DNA of 64,000 bases, taken from positions 214,802,997-214,866,996 of the forward strand of contig NC_081406.1 in the NCBI RefSeq assembly GCF_030272615.1, written 5' to 3'. This document shows, piece after piece, positions 20,665-32,740 of the stretch (positions within the stretch are counted from its first letter, which is position 1; each line of letters begins with the position of its first letter). The position numbers and the translations under genes were made by a program. Below the pieces are notes generated by a model. The model was not told where the DNA came from. It searched no databases and saw nothing but the letters and a program-made list of their open reading frames with translations. Source of the DNA: Cryptomeria japonica. Taxonomy: Eukaryota; Streptophyta; Pinopsida; Cupressales; Cupressaceae.

Positions 20665-23600
20665 TCATTTTGTAGCTTCTTCTTGAACCTCTGCATCCAA
20701 CACCACATACTTTCTTGTCCACTCTTGGTACACGTCATCAGTAGGCCATGAGAAATTAATAACTTTTCCTCTAATCTTGGCCAATCTTTTCCAAGAGTTT
20801 CTCATTTTATTGACCTCTGAATTTAGAAAGCCATAATGTGATTTGATTTTTTCTATCTCCTCAATTGTTCTGACAAATAGGGAAGTATCATTTGTATTAA
20901 TGATTCCCTTTACCCTTAATGATAGGTTGGATCCTAATACATTAAGCTATACTTGTTTGTCCTTCAATTGAGTTGGACTAGCAAAACCCCCAGGAAATAA
21001 TTCAAAATCTTGCTCAGTGTACTCTTTCTTATACAAATTGATCTTCCTCTATGCATTATCTACTCCTTCTGCTAATTTTGCCAGATCCTTTGTCATGTCA
21101 CAAGTGGATTTGATAATGGGGTCAGACCCTGCCTCATCATAAGATACACATATAAGTTCTAGGTCCTCCTCCCTAGGCTTCCACTTGTCCAAAATAGGCA
21201 TTAGGACAACCTTGTCTCCATTGACCTCATTCCACATATCCAAAACTTTACTCATATTGTTATACACCAATGATGATCCTATAGTGTCAACAAAACTCAA
21301 AATTGTTGCCCTCACTCTCTCTTTATACTTATTTGCAAATAGGATTTGAGCCTGTTTTAGCTTTTCCAAATCCTGAGGAGTGATCTAAACTGATTGGGAA
21401 CCAGAAGGTTTAGGAGAAGGTCTAAATTCAATGATAGGGCTAGTAGATGGAGGTTGTGTAGGCAAAGAAGAAATCATCAAGGTTGAGGACTCACCTTGAT
21501 GGTATTATCCTGCCAATTGGCTTTTCAATTTAGTAATAATGGTGTCTTAGCTCATTACCTCTCCTTTGGCATCATTGTAAGCCTCTAATATTGTCTCCAA
21601 CTTAGCTTGGAGATCTGCCCTTTCCTTTGCTTCCTTCTCTGCCACTGCAACATTGAATTTTGTAGTTTCCAAGACTCTGCTAGCAACCTCCACCACTCTA
21701 GTATTTTGTACTCTCTTCACTATCATACCTCCAAGGTATCTTGACTCTGGGGTATCCTTTTTCCTTTTATTTTCATCTCTTTAGAGACCACATGACCAGG
21801 GCAACATTATCCTTACTGAAGGTTACTCCTTCCATAGGCTTGGTCTCTTTCCTAACTGCCTCTAAAACCAAGGCATCTGCTATATCCCATTCAGGGAGGA
21901 TGAGTACACTAGCCTTTGCTACCATTTCCCTTCCTTGCTCAGGAGTAATGGTCTTAAATTCAATGACCATTTCTTATTTTTTTCTTCCTCCACCATAGTT
22001 GTATCCTTGTGGGGCTGCTCATTCTTCCTCTTCTCACATATGGCATTGAACTTATATATATTTTGCTTCCACACAAACTACATGAAAGCTCATAAGGCAA
22101 CAAAGTTGCTATCAGCTAAAAATTCTTCACTAGCCTGTTTAATGGCAAGATCTAGTTCCTAGCCTTTGAACTCATTGGTAGTTATGTCCATCTCAGCATC
22201 TTCTGGCTCCTCAAGCATTCCATCCTTTACTTCATCATATGTACAGGTGATCTCCCCTAGACTCCCTAGCTGCAACAATTATTCAGTTGCTGCCTTCTCA
22301 TCTCCTATATGAATGGGGGATTGACATGGGGAATACAGGGGCTCATTAGTTTGCACTTCCTTTCCCACCCTTTGCTTCTTTGGGGAGTCCTGGATCTCAA
22401 TGACATCTTGTATTTTCCTCTTCCCTTTTGAAGTAGAAGGTTCCCCTTTTGTTGGCACCAACACACTATACTTGGATTTTCTATGTAGCACATAGTCACC
22501 AGGAGGGATTGCTTTAGCAGATGTAGACCTAGCTAGAACTAATCTTGCCTTCTCAGGGTTGTTTTTAATCACTACTTCCCTCTTCTCCTTTAGTTTTTGC
22601 ATTACATCTTCAAAGCAAGGAATTAGAAAATTTTCCTTTTCCTCAAAGGGATGAAAATTGGATATGGGGTCATAGCTACTGTCAAATTGGTGTAAAAAAT
22701 CAAGGGTCATCTTGTAGGCTGCCCATTTCTCTTTCCTCAGCTCCTACTTATCTAAATCAAACTCATTTCTGATGAGGTCTTTAGGGAATTGGAATTGGTG
22801 AGGTCTGCCTTTGCATACTGCCCTTTTCCTAAACATACCATTAAAAAAGTCTTCAGGGTTAGAAAACCTTGACACTGTAGTGGACAAATGGTAGGGCTGA
22901 AAGAATTCCTCAAAGCACTTCCATCCACCCTTAGTAATTACAAACTGATGTGCTATTGTCACTATTGGCAAAATTGTCCCTTTTCCTCTATTGGATAGCT
23001 CCGCCTCTTGTACACCCCCAATTTGGCTGAGGATCCTTGCAATTCGTACTTTCAGTGGGACTTGATATGGTAACAAAAATGGAGTACCTCTGAAACTGTA
23101 CACTCTGAAAAACTATGGAAACAAGGTACAAGTATATGTCGCCCCAATTGTGGAGAATCTTGATTTCTTCAGCAAAATATTTAGGCCTAAGAACCTCCAA
23201 CAGAGGTTTAGGGACCCTTGGATTCTCTGAACATAAGAGAATTCTGATTTTGGATGCAAATCACTTATCAAACTTTAGGTAGCTGGCATCCTCCCTGTCC
23301 CATGACAGCACTGTGCTCCATAGTTGAACTGGCATTTTCTTCCCATCCTTTTCCTTCACTAGATCCATGTCATTAGCAAAGTAGTCACCACCCTTGAATA
23401 AAAATAGATGCATGAGGAGGGAATACCATCCAAAAGGCCTATCCACCCTACCATTCTTTATCACTATCAAGCCTTCATGAATTGCATCAGTAATGTAGGG
23501 GGCATAATCAAATGTTATTGCTAGAGAAGGATTTAAAATTTGTGCTATCATTAACATGTAATGAGTAGGCATGTTCACTTCAGCATCATCTCCAAAAATG

Positions 23601-24242
23601 TGATAGAGTGACTAGTATAATCCTTTGGCTCTAAGAGTGAACCAAATTTAGGGAGAAAGGCTCCATGGTATTAGGTCCTACAACAGTCAGCCCTCCTATT
23701 TTGACAAAAAATTCTTTAAGAGGCCCATTTCTAGGATGATTCCTCTGTGCATTGTAGACTTGAGTTAATGATTCAAAATTAGTGGGCTCCAAATAATTGG
23801 ACACCTCGCTGAGCCTAAATATGTTTCTGAATTCATCATCATTGACTTCAATGAGGGTGTTTCCATTTATATCTCTAACACTTTTGGTGAGACGGTCATA
23901 ATTATGTGCGATCTAAGTTAGGAGATCCACATCCATGAAAACTCCAGGGACCACCAATTTACCTATATGCAGCTCCCAAATACTATTCATTGGGGTGGGG
24001 GATTGTCTCATACCAAATCCAACCTTGAATAAACCCAAACCAGACAACTCTATCTATGGATCTCTTAGCCAATTGCCCTTGTCATACAATCCTTCTCCTA
24101 TTCTCAAGCGAGGAGCCTTGGGCCCTAATTCTTTAACTTTAGCTGCTACATTTGTGGACATAGACAATTGTTCCAGGAAGTCATCACAAATTGCTCTCTC
24201 CTGGTAATTAACCTTCCCTGTGAAGTCCCTTCTAGGTGCCAT
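20665..24242 (-). pseudogene. MAPRR-family unknown protein, copy A, decayed
   Basis: ATG at 24242 (MAPRRDFTGKVNYQ) and a likely end at TGA 20667-20665, in at least seven pieces. Visible in order: a basic N-terminus; VVPGVFMDVDLL; a globular region with PTHYMLMIAQILNPSL, FGWYSLLMHLFLFKG and MPVQLWSTVLSWDRED; then FVITKGGWKCFEEFF and PEDFFNGMFRKRAVC; a Ser/Pro-rich linker with basic KGKRKIQ and KKQRVGK; and a coiled-coil C-terminal third. I do not recognise the family. The WYSLLMH/PVQLW region loosely recalls plant transposon-associated helical domains, which I could not test. Intact length would be near 1150 residues. Several of its stops are at positions that are Gln in copy C. Confidence 0.7.
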
Positions 24243-24559
24243 CTTAATGATATGCAAATATTTCAATTGCTAATTAAAACAATTATTTAACAGAACACAA
24301 ACCACAGTTTGATCAATCTTTCAAGTAACTGGTAAGAAAAATACAAGAAAACTTATTTTTGGCCTGAAGAACTCTACTCTGCACCAGCTTTTCTGCAGCA
24401 ACTCTTTAAAATGATGCCTACATTCAATTGATGTGAGCGTATATAAGACAATCAGTCTCTTAACTACGACATTCATGCCACATGTTGCGGTCATCACCTC
24501 AGAATTGAATTCACGAATGAATTCGATAATTTCATTCCAACGGCTCATAGAATGTCTGT

Positions 24560-24985
24560 GTTTCTATCACTTTGTTGTTTCACCATTTTGCGAAGCCTAA
24601 AATCCATGCTTCTTCATCAAGCAAAATCATGCCAACCATTAGATCCAGCGAAACTTGCACGACCTTTACCCTTTTGACTATTCTTCATTTGGCGACAGGC
24701 TCAGATCTCTTTCGCTACTTTGCGAAAGCTAAACATCATGCACATTTATCCAGTGAAACCGCATGGGTCATCCGATCAAAAGGAACTTGATCAGTCTTTA
24801 TCCTATTAGGCGACTAGCGGTTTACCCCACTAACCACGCACCAAGCCTTGAAGGTTAGCAGTTTTCATTGTTTTGCGAACGGTAATTTCCCTGCATCTTT
24901 GGTGTATGAAATGGTGCCCATCATCAGATCTGTTATCACTGCTTTAAAAATGGGTGTTCTCAGTCCATAATTAGCTAATTTTGTT
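24560..24985 (-). repeat. CGAA-motif array, copy A part
   Basis: Degenerate units whose core on the minus strand resembles TTCGCRAARTRGYGAAA: ACCATTTTGCGAAGC near 24590 and CTACTTTGCGAAAGC near 24715 on the plus strand. GATCAAAAGGAACTTGATC occurs at 24776. It is the same array as in B and D, in minus orientation. Confidence 0.6.
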
Positions 24986-25249
24986 GAAATTTTGTGTCTG
25001 GTATTGGCCTTGTTACCTCTATTTTGTTGTAAGTCAATGGGAAGCTTTAAGGGTTTTAAGTTTTAACCTTCAAGGTGTCTGAGTAAAACCTAGTTCTAAT
25101 TCTGCGTTACTTTTTACCACTTAAGTGATGGGTCTTTTTGTCATGAGAAGTGTTTCCCCATTGGTATTTCCCTAGGTAACCCCTTAATTCTTTAAATTTA
25201 TGCACCTTACTTTGCCCTTTTTCTAATGTTTATCAGGCCCTGTAAGTGT

Positions 25250-26830
25250 CATGCAACTCTTTGTTGATCCAATGGCTCGCGTTGATTCGTAGCTGGGAGA
25301 TGCTCGTGGTTTATCTTTCACGAAGCAACGAAAAATATGGTGGGTCCTAGAAGCAGGCAGGTTTTCCAAAGACTAAAGAGTGGTTGGTTCAGAGAATGAT
25401 CAATGACCCTCGTTGATTCACGGCCAAAAGGTTCTCAAGATTTAGCCTTCACGAAGTAGTGAAATGACATGGCAATCCAGTTAGCAATCCAAGTGGTTTA
25501 GGTGGCAAATCAGAAAGTCACACGTGGCCTCAAGGTTAAGTAAATCAAAGAATAAACTTGGTGACTAGATGGATTGACTATCGAATAAAATAATTGCATC
25601 TTGATTGCAATCCAACAGCTCGCATTGATTTGCTAGCCCGAGATGCACATGGTATATGCTCTGTGAAATAGCAAAAACACGTGGCGGATCCTAGAGACAA
25701 GTGGTCTTCCTTAGTTAAAGGGTGATCGGGTTGGAAAAGGATCAATGGTTTGTGTTGATTCATGGTTGGGAGATGCACGCGTTCTACCTTTCACGAAGTA
25801 GGGAAAAGGTGGTGGGTCCCACTAAAGGTGGCAGTCAAGGTGGTAGGTCGAGCTAGCGATGACAGAGCAGTGACAGGGCATTTAGTTAGCAGTCTCAAGT
25901 GGGCTCGGGCGAGGTGGTCATAGAAAGAATAAACAATGAGAAAGTACCTGAGATCTGACAGCCCGCGTGGATTCACGAAGATAAGATGCTAGTAAGTTAG
26001 TCATCACGAAGCGGCGAAAAAGGCCGATGGGCCCAAATGATAGGTAGAGCACGAAGTTAAAAGCCGATCAAATCTGTTTTGATCTAATGATCCTCGTGGT
26101 TTCATGGCCACAAGCTAAATGAAGATTAATGTTCATGAAATGGTGAAAGATAGGTGGAAACCACACAAAGGCATGACATGGAAGGATAGATGGTGTGTTT
26201 CGTAGAGTAAAAGATGACCTATCCAATATACATGGTTTTAAATGGTATATGAGGGCCCACCTTGGTGCAATTGGCAGTTATGTGGAGAATAGTGAAGCAA
26301 AACACGTGGCAGACTTAGAACGGAACCCAAAGGAGCTTCTAGAGCTAATGGCCGACTGCCATGTGGCATGTTATAATCGATGAATAAGTAGAGAAAGTGA
26401 TTTTCAAATAAAGGGCCCACTTAAAAGGTTTGAAGCTTGTTAAAAGATATTCATCTTGTGGTCAATCCAACGGTTCTCATTGTTTTGTGGCCCGAAGATG
26501 CCTGTAGCTTAACCTCTGCAAAATGGCAAAAACTGTTAGCTGTCAAGATGAGGCACGGTTAGTAAGTGAGATTGATGGTCCTAGTTAGGGTTAAAAGTTG
26601 GGTGGTTAGAGCTTGAGCTAAGGGCTAACGTGGCTTCGCGAAGGAAAGGTACACGAGTGTTAAAGCCCACGAAATAGCGAAAGAAGGTGGGGCCTGACAT
26701 TAACAAAGAGAGATCAGATGGAGGTAAAGGCAGTGTAAGTTCTTGCAATCCAATGGCCAGTGTTGTTTCAGAAAAGAAAGCTGCAAAGGTTTTATGCACT
26801 GCGAAATCGCCAAAGGCCAAAACAGAGGAA
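25250..26830 (+). repeat. CGAA-motif array, copy B (about 9 degenerate units)
   Basis: Core copies such as TTCACGAAGCAACGAAAA (near 25317), TTCACGAAGTAGTGAAA (25447), TCACGAAGCGGCGAAAAA (26001) and CCACGAAATAGCGAAAG (26667) recur at irregular 110-380 bp spacing. They are often preceded by a tcGTGTTGATTC-like phrase and GATCAA. Cores are imperfect palindromes. There is no coding frame of note. Confidence 0.7.
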
Positions 26831-27149
26831 AGACTCAGAGAAGTTATGACCCGTTGGAGCTAGTTTTGAATTTGATTTGGTGAATTCAATTATGAAAAGA
26901 TAGCCTAAGCATGCGGAGTTAATTTCTAAAAATTCAATGCCAACTTGTCCTTTAGAGTCCACATCAACTTAATTATTAGTATTGTCAAAGTCTGTTATGA
27001 AGCAATTGGTGCAGAGCAATTCTTTTCAGGCGAATAATCAGGTTTTTTGTGCTTTTCTTGATAATTTTGGTCTATTTCCAATAATTGTTGTGTAAATTAT
27101 TTCATTAGAGGTCTATGCTAATTTCAAGTGGTATAGTTGCTTATTCAAA

Positions 27150-30100
27150 ATGGCACCTAGAAGAGAGTTGACAGGGAAAGTGAATTATCAGAACAGGAAC
27201 ATTTGTGATGATTTTTTAGAACAGTTAACCATGTCCACCAATGTCGGGGCTAAGGCTAAAGAGTTAGTACCAAAGAACCCTCGTCTAAAAATTGGGGATG
27301 GCCTGTATGATAAAGGCAATTGGTTAAGGGACCCTGAGATAGGGATATCAGGTTTAGGACTATTCAATGTCGGTTTTGGTTAGAGACATTCCCCAACTCC
27401 TTTAAATAGCATATGGGAACTGGATGTGGGAAAACTTGTGGTTCCTGGTGTATTCATTGATGTAGATCTGTTGACCCTAATTGCACAAAATTATGACCCT
27501 ACTGCAAGATGTATCAGAAATATAAAGGGATCAGCCCTAGTTGAAATCAAAGATGATGAGTTTAGAAATGTTTTCAAGCTTAGTGAAGCATTGAATTATC
27601 TTGAGCCTATTGATTTTGAAGCATTATCTCAATTCTACAATGCATAAAGAGATCATCTTAAGAGTGGCCCATTGAAAGAGTTATTTGTTAAGATAGGGGG
27701 GTTAATAGTTGTAGGCCCCAATACAATGGAACCATTCTCCCTCAATTTATTTACTCCGAGAGCTAAGGGTATGTATTGGGCACTATGTCAGATCTTTGGA
27801 GAGGATGCTGAAAAGAACATGCCCACCCATTACATGTTAATGATTGCACAAATTCTAAACCCCTCCCTAGCAATAACATTTGATTATGCCCCATACCTCA
27901 CTGATGCTATTCATGCAGGGCTTGTAGGGATTAAAAATGGTAAGGTGGATAGGCCATTTGGATGGTACTCCCTATTAATGCACATGTTTTTATTCAAAGG
28001 TGCTGATTATTTTGCAAAAGATATGGATTTGGTGAAGGTTAAAGATAAAGAGGAGATGCCCATGCAACTTTGGAGCACTATTCTATCTTGGGATAGAGAA
28101 GATGCTAGTTTTCTGAAGTTTGATAGATGCTTCGCATTTAAGATTAGAGTTATTTAATTGCATAAAACCCTAGGATTCCCAAGGCTCTTTTGGAATTCCT
28201 TAGGCCTAATAAGTTTGCAGAAGATATCAACATTGTTCACAATTGGGGAGACATGTATTTGTACCCTGTTTCTAATATTTTTAGAGTGTATGTTTTTAGA
28301 GGTACCCCCTATCTACTGCCCTATCAGGTCCACTTGAAGATAGGGATTGCAGAAGTGTTGAGATAGATTGGAGGAGTACAAGAGGCCGAGTTGACCAATA
28401 GGGGTAAAGGGACCATTTTCCCAACTATTACCATGGTTCATAATTTTGTAATTACTAAAGGTGGATGGAAACATTTTGAAGAATTATTTAAGCCATATAA
28501 GCTGTCAACTGTAGTTTCAAGATGTGCAGACCCTGAGGACTTTTTCAATGGCATGTTCAGAAAGAGAGCAGTGTGTAGAGGTAGGCCTCACCAATTTCAA
28601 TTCCCCAAAGATTTAATTAGGAATGAATTCAACTTAGATGAGCAGGAACTAAGGAAGGAGAAGTGGGTTGCATATAAGAAAGCACTTGATTTTATCCATC
28701 AATTTGATAATAGCTATGACCCTCTTTCTAGCTTCAACCCTTTTGAGGAGAAAATCAAATTGTTGGTTCTCTATTTTGAAGACCTCATGTAGACCTTAAA
28801 AGAAAAAAGAGAGGCTATAATGTAGAATGATCCTGATAGGGTTAAGCTGGCCTTGGCTAAGCCTGCCTTTGCTAAAGCTATTCCACCTGGTGACTATGTA
28901 ATGCATAAGAAGTAAAAGTACACTGTGATGATGCCAGTGATAGGTGAGCCTTCCACTTCAAAAGGGAAAAGGAAAATTGAAGATGTCATTGACATTCAGG
29001 ATTCCCCTAAAAGGCAAAGAGTGGGAAAGGAGGTTGAAACTGATGAACCTCAATATTCTCCATCTCAGTCTCCTATCCACATTGGAGATGAGCAAGTGGT
29101 GGCTGAACAATTGTTATAGTTAGGGAGACTCGGTGAGATTCACTATACCTATGAGGAGACCCAAGAGGGGATGCCTAAAGAGCCACCTAGTGCTGAAATG
29201 GATTTGACTAATGGTGAGATAAAGGGCCAAGAATTGGACCTTACTATTAAACAAGCTAGTGAAGAATTCTTGGCTGACTAGGTACTTTGTTACAATATGG
29301 GCTTTCATGCAATTTGTATGGAAGTAGAACATGGAACAATTCAAGGATAGATGTGAAAAGATAATGAGTGAGTAGCCTCACAAATATACAAATTCAGTGG
29401 AAGAAGAGGTTAAACAAGAAATGATGGTTGAATTCAAAGCTATCACTCCTGAAGTTGGAAGAGAGATAGTGTCAAAGGCTGGTGTTCTAATCCTCCCTAA
29501 ATGGGATATAGCTGATGCTTTAGTTCTTGATGCAGTAAGGAAGGAAACAAAGCCAATGGAAGGAGTGACCTTCAGTAAGGATAATGTTGCTCTTATCATG
29601 TGGTCATTAAAAAAGGATGAGAACAAAAGGAGGAAAAATGCATCAGATTCTGGCCTCTTACGAGGCATGATTGTTAAGAGAGTCCAAGATACAGGGGTAG
29701 TGGAAGCCACAAGCATAGTTTTGGAAACTACAAAGTTTAATGTGGCAGTAGCAGAGAAAGACGCACAAGAAAGAGCTAATCTCCAATTGAAGTTGGAGAC
29801 TATCTTAAAGGCTTACAATGAGGCTAAAGAAGGAATAGCCAATAGGGACAACATCATTACTAGACTCCAGAGTCAGTTGGCAGGTCAGTACCATCTAGGT
29901 GAATCTTCTACACTCATGATAGCTTCTTCTCCAGCAAGACCCCCTCCTACTAGTCCCATCATAGAATACCCCCCTTCTCCTATGCCTTCTAGCTTGCAAT
30001 CAGTTGAAATAGTCCAACATGAGTTGGAAAAGTTAAAACAAGCTCAAGCCTTGTTTACAAATAAATATGAAGAGAAGGTGAAAGCCACAATTTTGAAGTT

Positions 30101-30778
30101 TGCTGGCTCAGTCAAGGCCTCCATTGTATACCTAAATATGAGAGGATTCTAGAGGTTATGATCAAATTCAAAGAAGATGAGGCCACTTTGGAACCAATCC
30201 TTAATAAGTGGATGCCTAGAGGTAAGGAATTGGAGCTCATGTGTTCATCCCATGCAGATGCAGAGGAGAATGACCTTCTTAGGTTCACTAGTGAGTTTAT
30301 AAAAGAGATGAATATTCTCTTAGAGGAAAGGGCAGGTATAAAAAGAAAAGCCCAACTATATAGAAAAGAATACTCAGATCACAAATTTGAATTGTTTCCA
30401 GGAGGTTTCATTGGTCCAATTCAGTTAAAAGAAGAGAAGACTTAGTTAGAGGAGCTGAATCACAATTTGTCCCAAAGGGTCAATCAAATTATCAACACTA
30501 ATGACACATCTTTATTTGTCCAAACAATTGAAGAAATTGAAAAGGTGAAATCTCATTACGGTTTCATAGAAATAGAAATTGGACATTTAAGAGTCACTTG
30601 GAAAAGGCTAGAAGACATGAAATAGAAGGTTGTTAATTTTGCTTGGCCAAGTGATGATGTTTTTCAGGAATGGAAGGATAATTATGTTAGATAGAAAGAA
30701 GATGCTCCAGAGCAGTTAGAAGAGGTTGCAACAGAACAAAAGGCAAAAGAGGTTGTGGATGTTGAAAAGGACTTATAA
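27150..30778 (+). pseudogene. MAPRR-family unknown protein, copy B, decayed
   Basis: This is the best copy for reading the family. ATG 27150 (MAPRRELTGKVNYQ); end at TAA 30776-30778. It is nearly one frame, broken by many TAG codons and a few frameshifts. Domains by position: N-terminal block 27150-27640; middle globular block 27672-28790 (FGWYSLLMHMFLF, FVITKGGWKHFEE, DFFNGMFRKRAVC); Ser/Pro and basic linker 28925-29110 (KGKRKIEDV, SPKRQRVGK); EFKAITPEVGREIV and MEGVTFSKDNVALIMWSL at about 29430-29610; coiled coil 29700-30780. No catalytic motif is seen. A polyadenylated transcript is plausible because the leader is conserved with copy A (GGTGCAGAG, TCTTTTCAGGC area). Confidence 0.75.
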
Positions 30779-31697
30779 CCGCTTCTTGGAGAAGAATTGC
30801 GGATGTAACAAACTTTTTTGAAAAGGGTCCGAAGCTTGTATGCACCCATGATATTATAAAAGGATACCAGGACTAGTAAAAAAAAAGGGATCACAAGAAT
30901 TTGTAAAGAAACTCTGCAGAAATTTATTTGCGTTTTTCTAAGTGTTTCACAGAAAATTATCTAAGTTTTGTAAGATTTTCCAGATTGAATATAAATATAC
31001 AGACCATTAACTTTGAGCCTAGAATTTGTGTTGTCTTTTGGTATGCTTTCGAATATTTTATTGGTTTCATTTGGGTAGCTTAGGGTTACTTCAATTGAAC
31101 AAGGATTGTAATGCAATCTTTATAGATATGTTTCTTAGCTTTCTTCTTCAAGAGGGGAATTAAATACATGAGAAATATCTTTATCAGTAGGTTATTTGTT
31201 GGGAACTTTGAATTTGATTAACACTGTTTAGTATAACAAGGGAGGATTCTCATACATGTCAGGCATGTATGGAGTTGATAAAAGACAAAGTGATTGAGAT
31301 GCATGGATATGTTTAATTTTGGAGTTCTTGTTCAAAATAGATGACTCTATAGCCTGGATAAGGCACTGGTATCTGTTAATGTTTTATTTTCTAAATCTCT
31401 TGAGGATCAACACTGAAAATGAGCCTAAGTTTTCCTATATTTTTTTAGTTTCTTGTTTAAGGTGATAAGATCCACTGGTTTTTGGACAATGGTTCTTGTG
31501 GATTTTGTTTAAAAGTGTGAAATTATTCACATAAGGTATACCCGCCTGAACTTTGGATAATTTCAAAGTGTAGAAGGTTATTAAAACCTTGTCATATGTT
31601 GCTCTAAGGTTCTTGTTCCTTGATTTCTCCATTCACATATAGAGTTATTCTTTCTCATCAAAGGGGATAAGAAGGGGATCAGAATTTGAGAACAACA

Positions 31698-32391
31698 AGA
31701 TCCTCTTTGAGATACCCGCCTTTTAATAAACTTAACCGATAGAAGTGGGCCCTCCGACTCAGTACCATCCAACCTGGCAACCGATTGGCAAAGGAAACCA
31801 ATGTGTCAATCACTTACTTGTCAAAAAAAATTCCACGGGATCCACTTCAGGACTGCCATGTGCATCTGACAATTTGTCTTTTTGTTAGCAGTTTGATCCA
31901 TCTGTTCTACCATGACACCGACCAAGTGGCTGCCATGTCACTTCGCTATTTCGTGAAGGTTAACTTTTGGTCACCTTAGGGCTTCTAAATAGCGTGAGCC
32001 GTCCGATCAAAAGGAACTTGATCGGTCTTTATCATTAGTCTTTGCTTCCTCGTGGATCTAATTTCCTTTTTGCTATTTCATGAAGTCTAAAACCCATGCA
32101 CTTTTATCTTACGAAATAATGCGAGTCGTCCGATCAAAAGGAACTTGATCAGTCTCTACCTTAGCTTAAAACTTGAGTGTCAAACTCACTTTCACCTTTC
32201 GCCATTTCGCGAATGGTAAGTCATAGGCATCTTTGAACTATAAATTCACGTGTGCCTTTAGATCAAAATGAACCTGCATGATGGTTAGGAAGCTCGATTA
32301 AACATTAAGAACTTTAGGAAAGACTTAGAAAAATAAAGAGCTGCTAGACCCACCTAGGAAGAAATAAAAAGGGGGGACACTTATCACGACA
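31698..32391 (-). repeat. Fragment D: start of the gypsy T 3' LTR with CGAA-motif array
   Basis: Lies directly downstream of the T integrase and 3' region in T's direction. It starts near TGTCGTGATAAGTG (32391) and holds array units in minus orientation: GCTATTTCGTGAAGG (31942), TTTGCTATTTCATGAAG (32071) and TTTCGCCATTTCGCGAA (32198). It is cut at 31698 by the end of copy B. Confidence 0.5.
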
Positions 32392-32740
32392 GATGAACCC
32401 TTCCTTAAGTGAATAAAGTAACACAGAATTAGAATGAAAGGGTTTTTCTCAAACACAGGAAGGGTTAAAAACTAAAACCTTAAACCCTCTTCTGGACCAA
32501 GAACATAGAAGCAACAAGGCCACAATCCAACTCAATTTTTTTAGACTTTCTAGCCAATCATGGAGCAAGATCATCCATTTTTTAAATAGTGATAATAGCG
32601 GCTCTGACTGGGGATAGTTGATTGCAAGATCAACACAAGAATTCAAAAACTCTCTGGAGAAACAGACCAAAAACAAGCCTAAAACTAACAACAAAAGCAA
32701 ACCTAAATATATAAAAATAGGGACCTACTGTGCATGGACA

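Larger units (their letters stand above)
19710..24985 (-). mobile_element. MAPRR-family unit, copy A
   Basis: Contains the MAPRR gene, its 3' region and a short piece of the upstream CGAA-motif array. On the plus strand its terminus reads TGTTGTTCTCAAATTC, which is GAGAACAACA at the 3' end in its own direction. Copies B and C end at the same base with unrelated flanks, so this is a true element end. The upstream end is cut near 24985, where copy B begins. Confidence 0.6.
25020..31697 (+). mobile_element. MAPRR-family unit, copy B, with gypsy T-like 3' sequence at its left edge
   Basis: 25020-25138 matches the reverse complement of the 3' region of gypsy T (about 32395-32490). A possible LTR start TGTCATGAGAAGTG lies at 25139, equivalent to TGTCGTGATAAGTG at 32391 (-). 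The order is then repeat array, 5' UTR, MAPRR gene, 3' region, and an end at GAGAACAACA (31697). If these are LTR bounds, the LTR is about 6.56 kb and carries the gene. That is inference from order; no second intact LTR is available for comparison. Confidence 0.5.

Noticed and set aside
25250-26830. CRISPR-like spaced repeats
   Set aside because: Units are degenerate, spacing irregular (110-380 bp), and the DNA is plant retrotransposon sequence.
27150-30778. MAPRR gene as a host gene captured between elements
   Set aside because: Three copies share the same 3' end, leader and repeat array, which fits an element component better than independent host genes.
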